64,000 bases of DNA, from positions 62,001 through 126,000 of the forward strand of contig NZ_WIWC01000012.1 of NCBI RefSeq assembly GCF_009600315.1, read 5' to 3'. Shown here piece by piece: positions 1 to 7,722 of this stretch. The notes below the pieces were generated by a model. That model made no database searches, was not told the origin of the DNA, and saw only the letters and a list, made by a program, of their open reading frames with translations. The position numbers and the translations under genes were made by a program. Every line of letters starts with the position of its first letter. The stretch's first letter is position 1. The stretch is from Pseudomonas helleri (GTDB taxonomy: Bacteria > Pseudomonadota > Gammaproteobacteria > Pseudomonadales > Pseudomonadaceae).

Positions 1-1265
1 ATATTGATGCCGAAGGTGCCCTGCGCTCAGCCCGCGCCTCGGAACAACGCTGGCTTAAAGGCGAACCCCGCGGCGCTCTGGACGGTGTTCCGGCGTCCAT
101 CAAAGACCTGACGCTGACCCAGGGCATGCCCACGCGCAAGGGCTCGCGAACCACCTCGGCACACGGCCCGTGGGACGTGGATGCACCGTTCACGGCTTTT
201 ATGCGTCAAGCCGGAGCCGTGTTGCTGGGTAAAACCACTACCCCGGAATTTGGCTGGAAAGGCGTCACGGACAACCCGCTGTACGGCATCACCCGCAACC
301 CGTGGGACACCCGCATGACGGCAGGTGGTTCGTCTGGCGGTGCGGCGGCCGCGGCTTCCCTCAATCTGGGGGTTTTGCATCAAGGCAGCGATGCCGGAGG
401 CTCGATCCGCATTCCCTGTGCCTTTACCGGCACGTTCGGGATCAAACCGACCTTCGGTTATGTGCCGCAATGGCCTGCCAGCTCCATGACCATCCTCTCG
501 CATCTTGGGCCGATGACCCGCACGGTCGAAGACGCCGTCTTGATGCTGCAAACCGTCGCCCAACCAGATGCTCGTGATGGTTTGATCGGCGCACCGCGAA
601 CCACGCCGTGGTTACCCGCAGAGCAAAGCCTCAAGGGATTGCGCGTGGCTTTCAGCGCCGACTTTGGTTATGTCAGGGTCGATCCGCAGGTGGCTGCCGT
701 CATCGCCCGTGCGGTGGCGCGCCTGAGTGAACTGGGCGCAGAGGTCGAGTGTGTCGATCCTGGATTTAACGACCCGCTGAATACGTTCAATACGTTATGG
801 TTTGCCGGAGCGGCCCGCCTGGCCGGGCAACTGGACAGTGCCCAGCGCGACCAGCTGGATCCCGGCCTGCAACGCATCGCCGCACTGGGCGAAGGCATCA
901 GCCTCAAGGACTACAGCAGCGCCCTTGAGGCGCGCGCCGCGCTGGTGGCGCAGATGAGCGACTTCCATCAACGCTACGACATTCTGGTAACACCGATGTT
1001 GCCCATCACCGCGTTTGCGGCCGGGCATAACGTGCCGCCAGACTCGCACTACCGCGAATGGATGCACTGGACGCCCTTCAGTTACCCCTTCAACCTGACT
1101 CAACAACCTGCCGCGTCAGTGCCTTGCGGTCTGGCAGACAATGGCCTGCCGGTCGGCTTGCAAGTGGTCGGCGCGCGATTTGCCGATGACGCGGTGCTCA
1201 GGGTCTGCCGGGCCTATGAAACACATTTCCCGAGTGACCATCCGCACGCGCCCGGTGGTGGCTAA
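1..1265 (+). CDS. Amidase signature family enzyme (5' truncated by window edge)
   Basis: The reading frame is open from base 3, so the start codon lies before the window and about 421 residues are visible. The amidase-signature fold is clear: the catalytic Lys sits in ASIKDLT, the glycine- and serine-rich TAGGSSGGAAAA stretch holds the cis-Ser, and GSDAGGSIRIP holds the nucleophilic Ser. These enzymes hydrolyse amide bonds in small amides, aryl or acyl amides, or act in GatA-type transamidation. A GatA role is unlikely, since no gatB or gatC follows. The C-terminal GLPVGLQVVGARFADDAVL is typical of stand-alone amidases. The substrate cannot be told. The gene ends 35 bases before the convergent CigR-like gene, with no obvious terminator between them. 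Confidence 0.9.
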   Translation, partial: IDAEGALRSARASEQRWLKGEPRGALDGVPASIKDLTLTQGMPTRKGSRTTSAHGPWDVDAPFTAFMRQAGAVLLGKTTTPEFGWKGVTDNPLYGITRNPWDTRMTAGGSSGGAAAAASLNLGVLHQGSDAGGSIRIPCAFTGTFGIKPTFGYVPQWPASSMTILSHLGPMTRTVEDAVLMLQTVAQPDARDGLIGAPRTTPWLPAEQSLKGLRVAFSADFGYVRVDPQVAAVIARAVARLSELGAEVECVDPGFNDPLNTFNTLWFAGAARLAGQLDSAQRDQLDPGLQRIAALGEGISLKDYSSALEARAALVAQMSDFHQRYDILVTPMLPITAFAAGHNVPPDSHYREWMHWTPFSYPFNLTQQPAASVPCGLADNGLPVGLQVVGARFADDAVLRVCRAYETHFPSDHPHAPGGG

Positions 1266-1300
1266 ATCTGCACAGGTGTAGCGTCTACGATCGACAGCGC

Positions 1301-1804
1301 TTAATGGAACGCGCCATTAAGCACTTCATAAATGATGCCGCTGGCCACGGAAACCAGAATCAAATCAGTCCCGGCCTGACGCCACTCATAGCCGTCATAG
1401 TGAGGCAGTTGTTTGGCCAGTCGACCGTCGATTTTTTTGCCGATGCCCGGTGGCAACGGCTTGCCACGCGCAAGGTTCTTTTGAACACCCGGTGGCAATG
1501 CCGGGCCTGGGCTCCAGTAATCGCGATGCTGACCCACGATGCCCAAAGCATGCTGGCGGTTTACGCTGGGGCCCTTGTTGTGGGCATTGCCATCTGGACG
1601 CTTGCCTTGGGGCTGATTACCACCTGGCTTGCCTTGATGCGTATCTTGAGGCTTTTGACCCTGCTGAACGGGCGGCTTTCCTTTATCACCGCCATTACCT
1701 GGCCCATTGCCATTACCGTTCCCGGGATCGGCTAACGCCGTAGCCGAGCCACACGCCAGCGCAAAGCAAGTCAATGCGGTAACCAGTGAACGCGAAGTCA
1801 ACAT
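1301..1804 (-). CDS. CigR/RcnB-like secreted protein
   Basis: The product is 167 residues from the ATG at 1804, which is preceded by a GAGAG ribosome-binding site. An upstream in-frame start at 1870 would add 22 residues ahead of the signal peptide and is less likely. The N-terminus is a signal peptide (SLVTALTCFALACGSATALA). A low-complexity Gly/Asn/Pro/Lys/Gln segment follows (about residues 25-85), then a compact C-terminal domain with LPPGIGKKIDGRLAKQLP and YEWRQAGTDLILVSVASGII. That end resembles the RcnB-type fold of Salmonella CigR-like proteins, which are annotated as anti-virulence regulators. A periplasmic or envelope location is inferred. Its role in this organism is unknown. Confidence 0.75.
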   Translation of the reverse strand: MLTSRSLVTALTCFALACGSATALADPGNGNGNGPGNGGDKGKPPVQQGQKPQDTHQGKPGGNQPQGKRPDGNAHNKGPSVNRQHALGIVGQHRDYWSPGPALPPGVQKNLARGKPLPPGIGKKIDGRLAKQLPHYDGYEWRQAGTDLILVSVASGIIYEVLNGAFH

Positions 1805-2004
1805 ATCAGTACTCTCAAAAAGAAATTTCCTACTCAGCAATCTAGACCTCAAACGTGGATTAGGTTCCACAGCCGCATAAACATATTGTTACAACCTAGG
1901 CCTATGATGCGAAGTCGATACAAGAACTTTGAACCCACGCCTCGATCAATAGTGTGGGATCGCTGCATCCCTGATGGTGATAATTCTCTCCAGAGGTTAA
2001 GAAC

Positions 2005-2430
2005 ATGCGAATGACCTTATCAGCCCTGTTAATGGGCGTTGTAATTTCGCAAGGCGCCATGGCCGCTGGCGATGGATCTGCCGCTGTCGGCGGCGGGCTT
2101 GGCGGTGTTTTGGGCAATATCGTGGGCGAACAACTGGGCGGCTCTACCGGAGCGGCCATTGGCGCAGGCGTCGGCGGCGCGGCCGGGGGTGCGGTCGGTG
2201 CCGACAAGGGTCGTAAAACCGAGGCAGCCATCGGCGGTGGCTTAGGCTCGGCGGGCGGCTCAGTCATCGGCAACAAACTTGGCGGCTCTACGGGCTCAGC
2301 CATCGGTGCGGGGCTTGGCGGCGTGGTCGGAGGCGCCGTAGGCAGCAATCTGGGTGACGACGATCACGACAAAAAGCATCGGTCGGGCGGTAAACATAAA
2401 AACAAGCACAAAAACAAACATCGCGACTGA
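2005..2430 (+). CDS. Glycine-zipper domain exported protein
   Basis: This 141-residue protein has a signal peptide (LSALLMGVVISQGAMAA), two glycine-zipper modules and a Lys/His-rich tail (KHKNKHKNKHRD). The modules are about 36 residues each and repeat one another. Both contain LGGSTG followed by AIGAG and a GGAVG run, at roughly residues 33-70 and 74-112. Glycine zippers are small-xxx-small helical hairpins that pack in membranes, often in outer-membrane or lipoprotein-like proteins. AGAGGTTAAG upstream of the ATG supports the start. The basic tail may bind a polyanion such as LPS or nucleic acid. That is inference, and no specific function is recognised. Confidence 0.75.
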   Translation: MRMTLSALLMGVVISQGAMAAGDGSAAVGGGLGGVLGNIVGEQLGGSTGAAIGAGVGGAAGGAVGADKGRKTEAAIGGGLGSAGGSVIGNKLGGSTGSAIGAGLGGVVGGAVGSNLGDDDHDKKHRSGGKHKNKHKNKHRD

Positions 2431-2447
2431 TTGACCCCTTCCCCCCT

Positions 2448-2494
2448 GCAAAAGCCTGGTGCCACGCTGAAATAGCGAGATACCGGGCTTTTGC
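2448..2494. terminator. Hairpin after the glycine-zipper gene
   Basis: GCAAAAGCC at 2448-2456 pairs perfectly with GGCTTTTGC at 2486-2494, with a further GGT/ACC pairing inside. It lies 18 bases after the stop codon. No T tract follows, so termination is uncertain. Confidence 0.4.
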
Positions 2495-2625
2495 GTGCCC
2501 AACGTTCACGACCGCTCCAAGCCAGCGTATGAGCCCAATTGAGTAAGGGGGATTGAATTAGTTCGTATACTGAGCATATTGTATGGCAGCGTCTTACTCC
2601 ATTAATAACAACAAGGAAAAACGCC

Positions 2626-4503
2626 ATGCAATTTCACCTGAACGGTTTCCAGACGGGCGACCCGGAACTTCATACCCCTGCCCCCTCCCTCCTTCTGCCG
2701 GAATCGGTAGACATACTCATCGTCGGCAGTGGCCCGGCGGGTTTACTGCTGGCGGCACAACTTGCAAGGTTCCCAAGCATCACAACCCGCGTTGTCGAGC
2801 GCCGTGCGGGTCGTTTGCAATTGGGCCAGGCTGACGGGATCGCCTGCCGAACCGTTGAAATGTTCAATGCGTTTGGCCTCGCCGAGCAACTGTTGCGTGA
2901 AGCCTGCTGGGTCAATGAGACCGCATTCTGGAGGCCCAAGGCCGATGACCGTCAGCACATCGAACGCACCGGCCGGGTCCAGGACACTGAAGACGGCCTT
3001 TCGGAGTTTCCCCACGTCATCGTCAATCAGGCACGCATTCAGGATTACCTGCTCGATAGCCTGCTCAAATTGCCGCAACGGCTGGAGCCGGATTACAACC
3101 TGGAACTGATCGATGTCATCCGCGATGAACATTCAACACATCCCGTACTAGCGACGCTGAAACGCACCGACACCGGGCAGACCGTGAAGATCCGCACGCG
3201 CTACCTGGTGGGCTGTGACGGAGCACGCAGCAAAGTGCGCACGGCCATTGGTCAGCAATTGCATGGTGACGCCGCCAACCATGCCTGGGGCGTCATGGAC
3301 ATGCTGGCCGTGTCAGACTTCCCGGATATACGGCTCAAGGTCGCCATTCAATCGGCTGACGCCGGGAACATGCTGTTCATTCCACGCGAAGGCGGCCATC
3401 TGGTTCGCATGTACGTCGATCTAGGTGAAGTCACCGAAGAAAACCGCGCAGCGATCCGTGCGACCAGTGCCGAGCAACTGATCGGCACGGCCCAACGCAT
3501 CTTGCAGCCCTACACCTTGAACGTGAAAAACGTCGTCTGGTTTTCCGTCTACGAAGTTGGCCAGCGCCTGACAGAGCGATTCGACGACGCCGCCGATGCG
3601 GCGGGCGCCCCGCGCGAACCGCGAATATTCATCGCGGGCGATGCCTGTCACACCCACAGTGCCAAGGCTGGACAAGGCATGAACGTCTCGATGCAGGATG
3701 CGTTCAACCTGGGCTGGAAAATCGCGGCCGTGCTGGAAGGCCGCAGCCCCACCTCCCTGCTGGCCAGTTATTCACAGGAACGTCAGCCAGTGGCTCAAGA
3801 ACTGATCGGCTTCGACAAGGAATGGTCAGCCATGATCGGTGCGCGCCCCAAAGACCCTCTGAACCCCGCCGCCGGGGGCGTGGACCCGGCAGCGCTGCAA
3901 GCCTACTTTGTGCAAGCTGGCAAATACACAGCGGGGGTCGCGACCCGCTATCGTCCGGGCCCCTTGACCGGGCCAGGCACCTGGCAAGCCCTCGCCAGCG
4001 GCCTGACCATAGGCACACGTTTTCACTCGGCACCGGTGATTCGCCTGGCCGACGCACGCCCCATGCACTTAGGTCACACAGTGACCGCCGATGGCCGCTG
4101 GAGACTTTTTGCCTTTGCCGATGCCTCAGGTGAGGCCTTGCACGCGCTGTGCGACTATCTGGAGCACCATCCGGACTCGCCTGTTCGCAAATTCACCCCA
4201 CCGGGCGCGGACCTCGACAGCGTGCTTGATGTCCGTGCCGTTTATCAGCAGTCGCACCGAGACCTTAACGTCGAACAACTCCCCTCACTCTTATTGCCGC
4301 GAAAAGGACGTTTTGGACTGATTGACTACGAGAAAGCGTTCAGCGTTGACCCACAGGCCAACATCTTTGAATTGCGCGGCATTGATCGTCAACGCGGAGC
4401 CCTGGTGCTGGTACGACCTGACCAATATGTGGCGCATGTCCTTGGACTGGACGGATACACCGAACTGGAGGCATTCTTTGAATCCGTTTTGATCCCTCAC
4501 TAA
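2626..4503 (+). CDS. FAD-dependent aromatic hydroxylase, MobA (3-hydroxybenzoate 4-monooxygenase)-like
   Basis: A 625-residue class A flavoprotein monooxygenase. The NADPH/FAD Rossmann motif VGSGPAGL is near residue 32, the DG motif is in LVGCDGARSKVR (about residues 195-206), and the second FAD motif GDACHTHSAKAGQGMN is near residue 340. The C-terminal third (about 450-625) matches the thioredoxin-like domain of the phenol 2-monooxygenase/MobA group, which sets it apart from the shorter PobA type. Such enzymes hydroxylate a phenolic ring, with 3-hydroxybenzoate or phenol as typical substrates. GTCC-type dead ends in the sequence were not seen and the frame is intact. The ATG follows AAGGAAAAACGCC, a good ribosome-binding site. 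A MarR regulator starts 12 bases downstream, as in known mobA/mobR loci. The exact substrate is inferred. Confidence 0.8.
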   Translation: MQFHLNGFQTGDPELHTPAPSLLLPESVDILIVGSGPAGLLLAAQLARFPSITTRVVERRAGRLQLGQADGIACRTVEMFNAFGLAEQLLREACWVNETAFWRPKADDRQHIERTGRVQDTEDGLSEFPHVIVNQARIQDYLLDSLLKLPQRLEPDYNLELIDVIRDEHSTHPVLATLKRTDTGQTVKIRTRYLVGCDGARSKVRTAIGQQLHGDAANHAWGVMDMLAVSDFPDIRLKVAIQSADAGNMLFIPREGGHLVRMYVDLGEVTEENRAAIRATSAEQLIGTAQRILQPYTLNVKNVVWFSVYEVGQRLTERFDDAADAAGAPREPRIFIAGDACHTHSAKAGQGMNVSMQDAFNLGWKIAAVLEGRSPTSLLASYSQERQPVAQELIGFDKEWSAMIGARPKDPLNPAAGGVDPAALQAYFVQAGKYTAGVATRYRPGPLTGPGTWQALASGLTIGTRFHSAPVIRLADARPMHLGHTVTADGRWRLFAFADASGEALHALCDYLEHHPDSPVRKFTPPGADLDSVLDVRAVYQQSHRDLNVEQLPSLLLPRKGRFGLIDYEKAFSVDPQANIFELRGIDRQRGALVLVRPDQYVAHVLGLDGYTELEAFFESVLIPH

Positions 4504-4515
4504 TAAGGCCCCACC

Positions 4516-4953
4516 GTGCCGACTGACAACACACCCAGGATTCTCGTGCATACCGGCAGCTTGATACGTCGAGCACAACAGCGTCACGTTGCTATCTGGA
4601 TGCGCGAAGTGTCCACTGATGTGACCAGCGTGCAATACGCGGTGCTGCTGGTGCTTGAGCAACGCCCGGGAGTCAGTCAGCGCGAATTGGGTGATGAACT
4701 CGACCTTGACCGTTCCACCATCGCCGAACTGGCTGCACGCATGGTGCGTAATGGTCTGGTCGAACGGATCAGCGATCCACAAGACAAACGCCGTAATACC
4801 CTGTTCCTGACCACAACTGGGCGCGAGTTGCTGGCGGAACTCAAGCCACGGGTAGGCAACGTCGAGCGAGTGCTGACACAGCAACTGAGTGCCACCGAGC
4901 GCGACACGTTGCGCCAGCTTATCGACCGATTGCTGATTCCTCTTGAGCCGTGA
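4516..4953 (+). CDS. MarR-family transcriptional regulator
   Basis: A 145-residue winged-helix regulator with a GTG start. The DNA-recognition region is the segment QRELGDELDLDRSTIAELAARM, followed by the wing containing SDPQDKRRNTLFLT, whose D-x-x-D-x-R pattern is the MarR signature. It lies 12 bases after the MobA-like gene on the same strand and is probably co-transcribed. By analogy with MobR and other phenolic-sensing MarR proteins it would repress the hydroxylase gene and be released by the aromatic substrate. That link is inference. The AT-rich stretch with GTATAC at about 2562-2567, upstream of the hydroxylase, is a place to look for its operator. Confidence 0.88.
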   Translation: MPTDNTPRILVHTGSLIRRAQQRHVAIWMREVSTDVTSVQYAVLLVLEQRPGVSQRELGDELDLDRSTIAELAARMVRNGLVERISDPQDKRRNTLFLTTTGRELLAELKPRVGNVERVLTQQLSATERDTLRQLIDRLLIPLEP

Positions 4954-5116
4954 GTGGCTGATCGTAGGATAGCAATGGCTTCGTACGGAAAATGGCACCA
5001 CTGGTACTTACCAACTTTCCGCGCGTAATGTGTCATATCCCTCTCCACGACACGATTAATTACCTCGTTGAAAAGGAGATTTCCCAGACCGTTGGCGAAA
5101 TGAGCCACAGCAATCG

Positions 5117-5392
5117 TCATGCCTTAAAGAACAAAAAAACGACCCACAGAGGTAGAAGGAGCACCACGGGGATCACAATCAGAAGCACGAGGCCCTGAAC
5201 AACATACCTCCAGCGGTAGAGTCTGGTCCCTTCAGTAGCGTTCCTGGCATCCTTCCAGACATCCCAGAGTTCGAAAATTCTGAGCATTTCAAGAAGGTCT
5301 AGGATAGTAATAAGCACTTCTGGTCCTTCTTCAAGAATGATGCCAGCGAACGCGGGCCGGGCAATTGTGCCTTTACTCACTAGGTTCCACAT
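5117..5392 (-). CDS. Small hypothetical membrane protein (orphan)
   Basis: A 91-residue frame. The N-terminal part has an amphipathic helical region (PEVLITILDLLEMLRIF). A charged segment (WDVWKDARNATEGTRLYRWRYV) follows, then one strong C-terminal membrane span (GLVLLIVIPVVLLLPLWVVFLFF) ending in KA. No clear ribosome-binding site precedes the ATG at 5392, but an inverted repeat (5413-5429) sits just upstream. Residue composition looks like a real protein rather than a chance frame. I do not recognise a family. Its place between the MarR gene and a phage relic suggests it belongs to an inserted, partly decayed element. Confidence 0.5.
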   Translation of the reverse strand: MWNLVSKGTIARPAFAGIILEEGPEVLITILDLLEMLRIFELWDVWKDARNATEGTRLYRWRYVVQGLVLLIVIPVVLLLPLWVVFLFFKA

Positions 5393-5412
5393 CCAAATTC
5401 GTCAGGACGATT

Positions 5413-5429
5413 AGGTATGGCTAATACCT
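5413..5429. promoter_or_regulatory. Inverted repeat, possible operator of the 91-residue gene
   Basis: AGGTAT at 5413-5418 and ATACCT at 5424-5429 form a perfect 6-bp inverted repeat around a 5-base spacer. It is 20 bases upstream of the minus-strand start at 5392, where a repressor site or a weak leader hairpin could act. Confidence 0.3.
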
Positions 5430-5909
5430 TACTTTGAATGTGGGTGAATCCTCTGCTGAGTCGACCTGATTTCTTTGACGCGTCCAACCGAGCTGCCCGC
5501 GATGATAGGCGGCAGATTGACAGGCGCTGACGGTCGCCACAAAGCGTTATTACTCGACCATCGGCATTGAGACGTTTGGCAAATATTATGGGTGTCCGCG
5601 TAATTTCATGGTGTCAGTGAAGACGAGTATGTAGGCGTGGGTCCGGGCGTTAACCTTTAGAAGACTCGCAATGCAATTGGAATCTTGAGTCCAGGGGTTG
5701 GGCGCAAGTCAGTATGTCGCGTCCGACTTATCGAGTGACAAGAGATTTGTGGTTCAGCAGCAAACTCAACCCTAGGCAAATTTCCCGGTACGGATGGCAG
5801 AGGTCATCGGCCAATATACCCAACTCACGCGATAGTGGCAGTTTGCCAAGCCTGCTGGCATGCTCTCGACGATTTTTCGGTAGACAGCATTGAGGCAGGG
5901 AGAGCGACT
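5430..5909. other. Gene-free stretch between two orphan genes
   Basis: No convincing coding frame, RNA gene or repeat was seen over about 480 bases. It is more AT-rich and has more stop codons in all frames than the surrounding chromosome. It probably contains the promoter of the gene starting at 5910 and remnants of inserted DNA. Confidence 0.4.
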
Positions 5910-7058
5910 ATGGGTTCAGAGAGCAAAGCAAAGGCAGCTCAACTGAGTGTTCTGAGCAAATATGGTGTATTGGCAGACTTTACTGACGTGGAAGAAGTGG
6001 TGCTTGACCGTGCCCTGAAGGGCCGATTGTCTGCGAGCGCGTCGAAGGAACTGACCTTCGCTCACTGGCGTGATCAGTTGCTGGGTCCGGGTGTGCGGCT
6101 TCCGGTTGCGCGTTTTGCTAATCCAGTTCCGGGGCAAATCCGACTGGGCAAGCTCGCGATTGGGGAGGAGCTCGCCGCCAGCCTCAAGTCTCGCGACCGG
6201 CAGTTACAAGCCAGGCTCAAGGCGTCCGAGCTGGAAGTTATGAGGTTGCAAGAAGAATTGCAGGAACTGAGGCAAACCAAACCTCCTGCAACATTGTTGG
6301 AGCCGATCGGCGATGACGCGCGGAGGTTGAAGTACTGGTATCACGAAACAACCGGTTATCTGCATAACATCCTGTGGGAGATCAAGGAAGTTGACGGTCA
6401 CATCTTCGACCATCAAGGCCAACTCAACCGGGATTACCGTCAGCAACTGGTCGAGATCATTCTGCGGGCACTGAACGGCTTGGCCGCACTCGGCTTTTTC
6501 ATCAAGGCCGAGTTGTGTGACGCATCATCCAAAGAGCCTTATTTGCCATCGGTGATGTTGCATCACAACCCGGCAGATCCTGAAGAAGCACATCTACTCA
6601 AGGGCTTTGCCTTTGTCGTCGAGGACGTACAGCCGGATGTGCTGGTGGCAGCCAGCGAGTGTCTTTTTCTGGGGCGGGCGCTGCCCGAAATCGACAAACA
6701 GCACCGTTTCAATTGTCACGTCAACATCTCCTGGAGCCACATGGTTGAGTTGAACGAAGACGAACTGTTTCACCTGTCCTGCTTCCTGCATAAGTTGTTT
6801 GAGGCATTGGCCAGATCGAATGACGGTCGGCCTAGGGGGGCATTGCGCGAGGCGGCGATCCTTTGCCTGGTGCTTTCCAGCACCGCACCCTGCATGCCCG
6901 CGCGATTACAGCAAGTACAAGCGCTGAGCTTGCAGGATACGTTTTACCCAGGGCACAGGCCATTCACGAGCGCCTCCTCGAAGCCTGACACTGATGCATC
7001 CGCTGGAAAAATTCTCGAGCACCTGTTTCATACCTTGCATGCACTTGTCATGCGCTGA
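5910..7058 (+). CDS. Hypothetical protein with central coiled coil (orphan)
   Basis: The product is 382 residues from the ATG at 5910, chosen because GGGAGAG sits 5 bases upstream. The frame stays open back to a GTG at 5835, but that start has no ribosome-binding site. The N-terminal ~90 residues are mixed alpha. Residues of about 95-125 form a heptad-rich helix (LQARLKASELEVMRLQEELQEL). The remainder looks globular, with many conserved-looking aromatics (LKYWYHETTGYLHNILWEI, NCHVNISWSHMVEL). No signal peptide or membrane span is visible. I do not recognise a family. The neighbouring phage relic and the small membrane protein suggest accessory DNA at the dusA integration site. Confidence 0.65.
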   Translation: MGSESKAKAAQLSVLSKYGVLADFTDVEEVVLDRALKGRLSASASKELTFAHWRDQLLGPGVRLPVARFANPVPGQIRLGKLAIGEELAASLKSRDRQLQARLKASELEVMRLQEELQELRQTKPPATLLEPIGDDARRLKYWYHETTGYLHNILWEIKEVDGHIFDHQGQLNRDYRQQLVEIILRALNGLAALGFFIKAELCDASSKEPYLPSVMLHHNPADPEEAHLLKGFAFVVEDVQPDVLVAASECLFLGRALPEIDKQHRFNCHVNISWSHMVELNEDELFHLSCFLHKLFEALARSNDGRPRGALREAAILCLVLSSTAPCMPARLQQVQALSLQDTFYPGHRPFTSASSKPDTDASAGKILEHLFHTLHALVMR

Positions 7059-7301
7059 CATACGCTTTGATGTGCAATGGAACATGCAGGCTGCCTAAGG
7101 CATTTAAGTTGAAGCACGTGGGGCAGTTGTTCGACATTGGTGTCGATGAAATGCTGTTACGAATCGAGGTTGCTACTGATGCGCTGCATTATGGTGTGGT
7201 GCCGATCAGTAGCGGGAAACTGGCGAGCGATGGAGGATTGTTGCCGCAAACACCTCAATTGCCTTTGCATCTGATGTGGCGGAATTAGAATGCGTTTTAG
7301 G

Positions 7302-7500
7302 CTAACTCCACAACATCACCACCTCATCACTCGGTACCGGCAAATCCAGCAGATGAATAATTACCCCCCCACCCGAAACGGCTGGACCTCATCGGCCTGC
7401 CCTTGGTTGGCAACGAGCACAGCTTCGACGGTGCCGTTGAGGTGGGCGGAGTAATTCTGGCAGAGGGTGTTGAGCACGTCACCGCAATGGGTTCTGCAAG
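7302..7500 (-). pseudogene. Relic of P2-type phage / R-tailocin tail protein X (gpX)
   Basis: Read on the minus strand, two frames joined at a run of seven G residues (plus-strand C run at 7364-7370) give a gpX-like protein. The first part reads RTHCGDVLNTLCQNYSAHL, then TVEAVLVANQG. After the one-base shift it reads GGGVIIHLLDLPVP and ends SDEVVMLWS before a TAG. Tail protein X is a short LysM-like baseplate/tail protein of P2-like phages and R-type tailocins; its hallmarks are RT-x-x-GD-x-L near the start, TVE-x-VL-x-AN in the middle and an LW end. No start codon remains, and one G is missing from the G run. The relic is therefore both truncated and frameshifted. It lies 222 bases before dusA. 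Confidence 0.7.
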
Positions 7501-7722
7501 TCGTCCAGTTCGGAGTGAAAGTTAAGCTTTCCTGATAAACTGCCAGCCATCCCGATAAATGCGTATCCGCGCCCTGTAGGCTGATGAGTTGTCCTTGCGC
7601 TTACGTGCTGTAATCGTGCCCATTCAAGTTGCTACATTGCCCAATGCGATCGCTACAACGTAGCAGTCGACATCAGAAAGCAGGGTAAATGGGTAAAATC
7701 GTTGTATAAAAGATCAGTATTA

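Noticed and set aside
4954..5116. Second att copy of the dusA 5' sequence expected at the far edge of the suspected island
   Set aside because: No stretch resembling the dusA start (CCTATGATGGATTGG) was found by eye.
7067..7288. 73-codon frame after the orphan coiled-coil gene
   Set aside because: It has no ribosome-binding site or family resemblance, and it lies in decayed accessory DNA.
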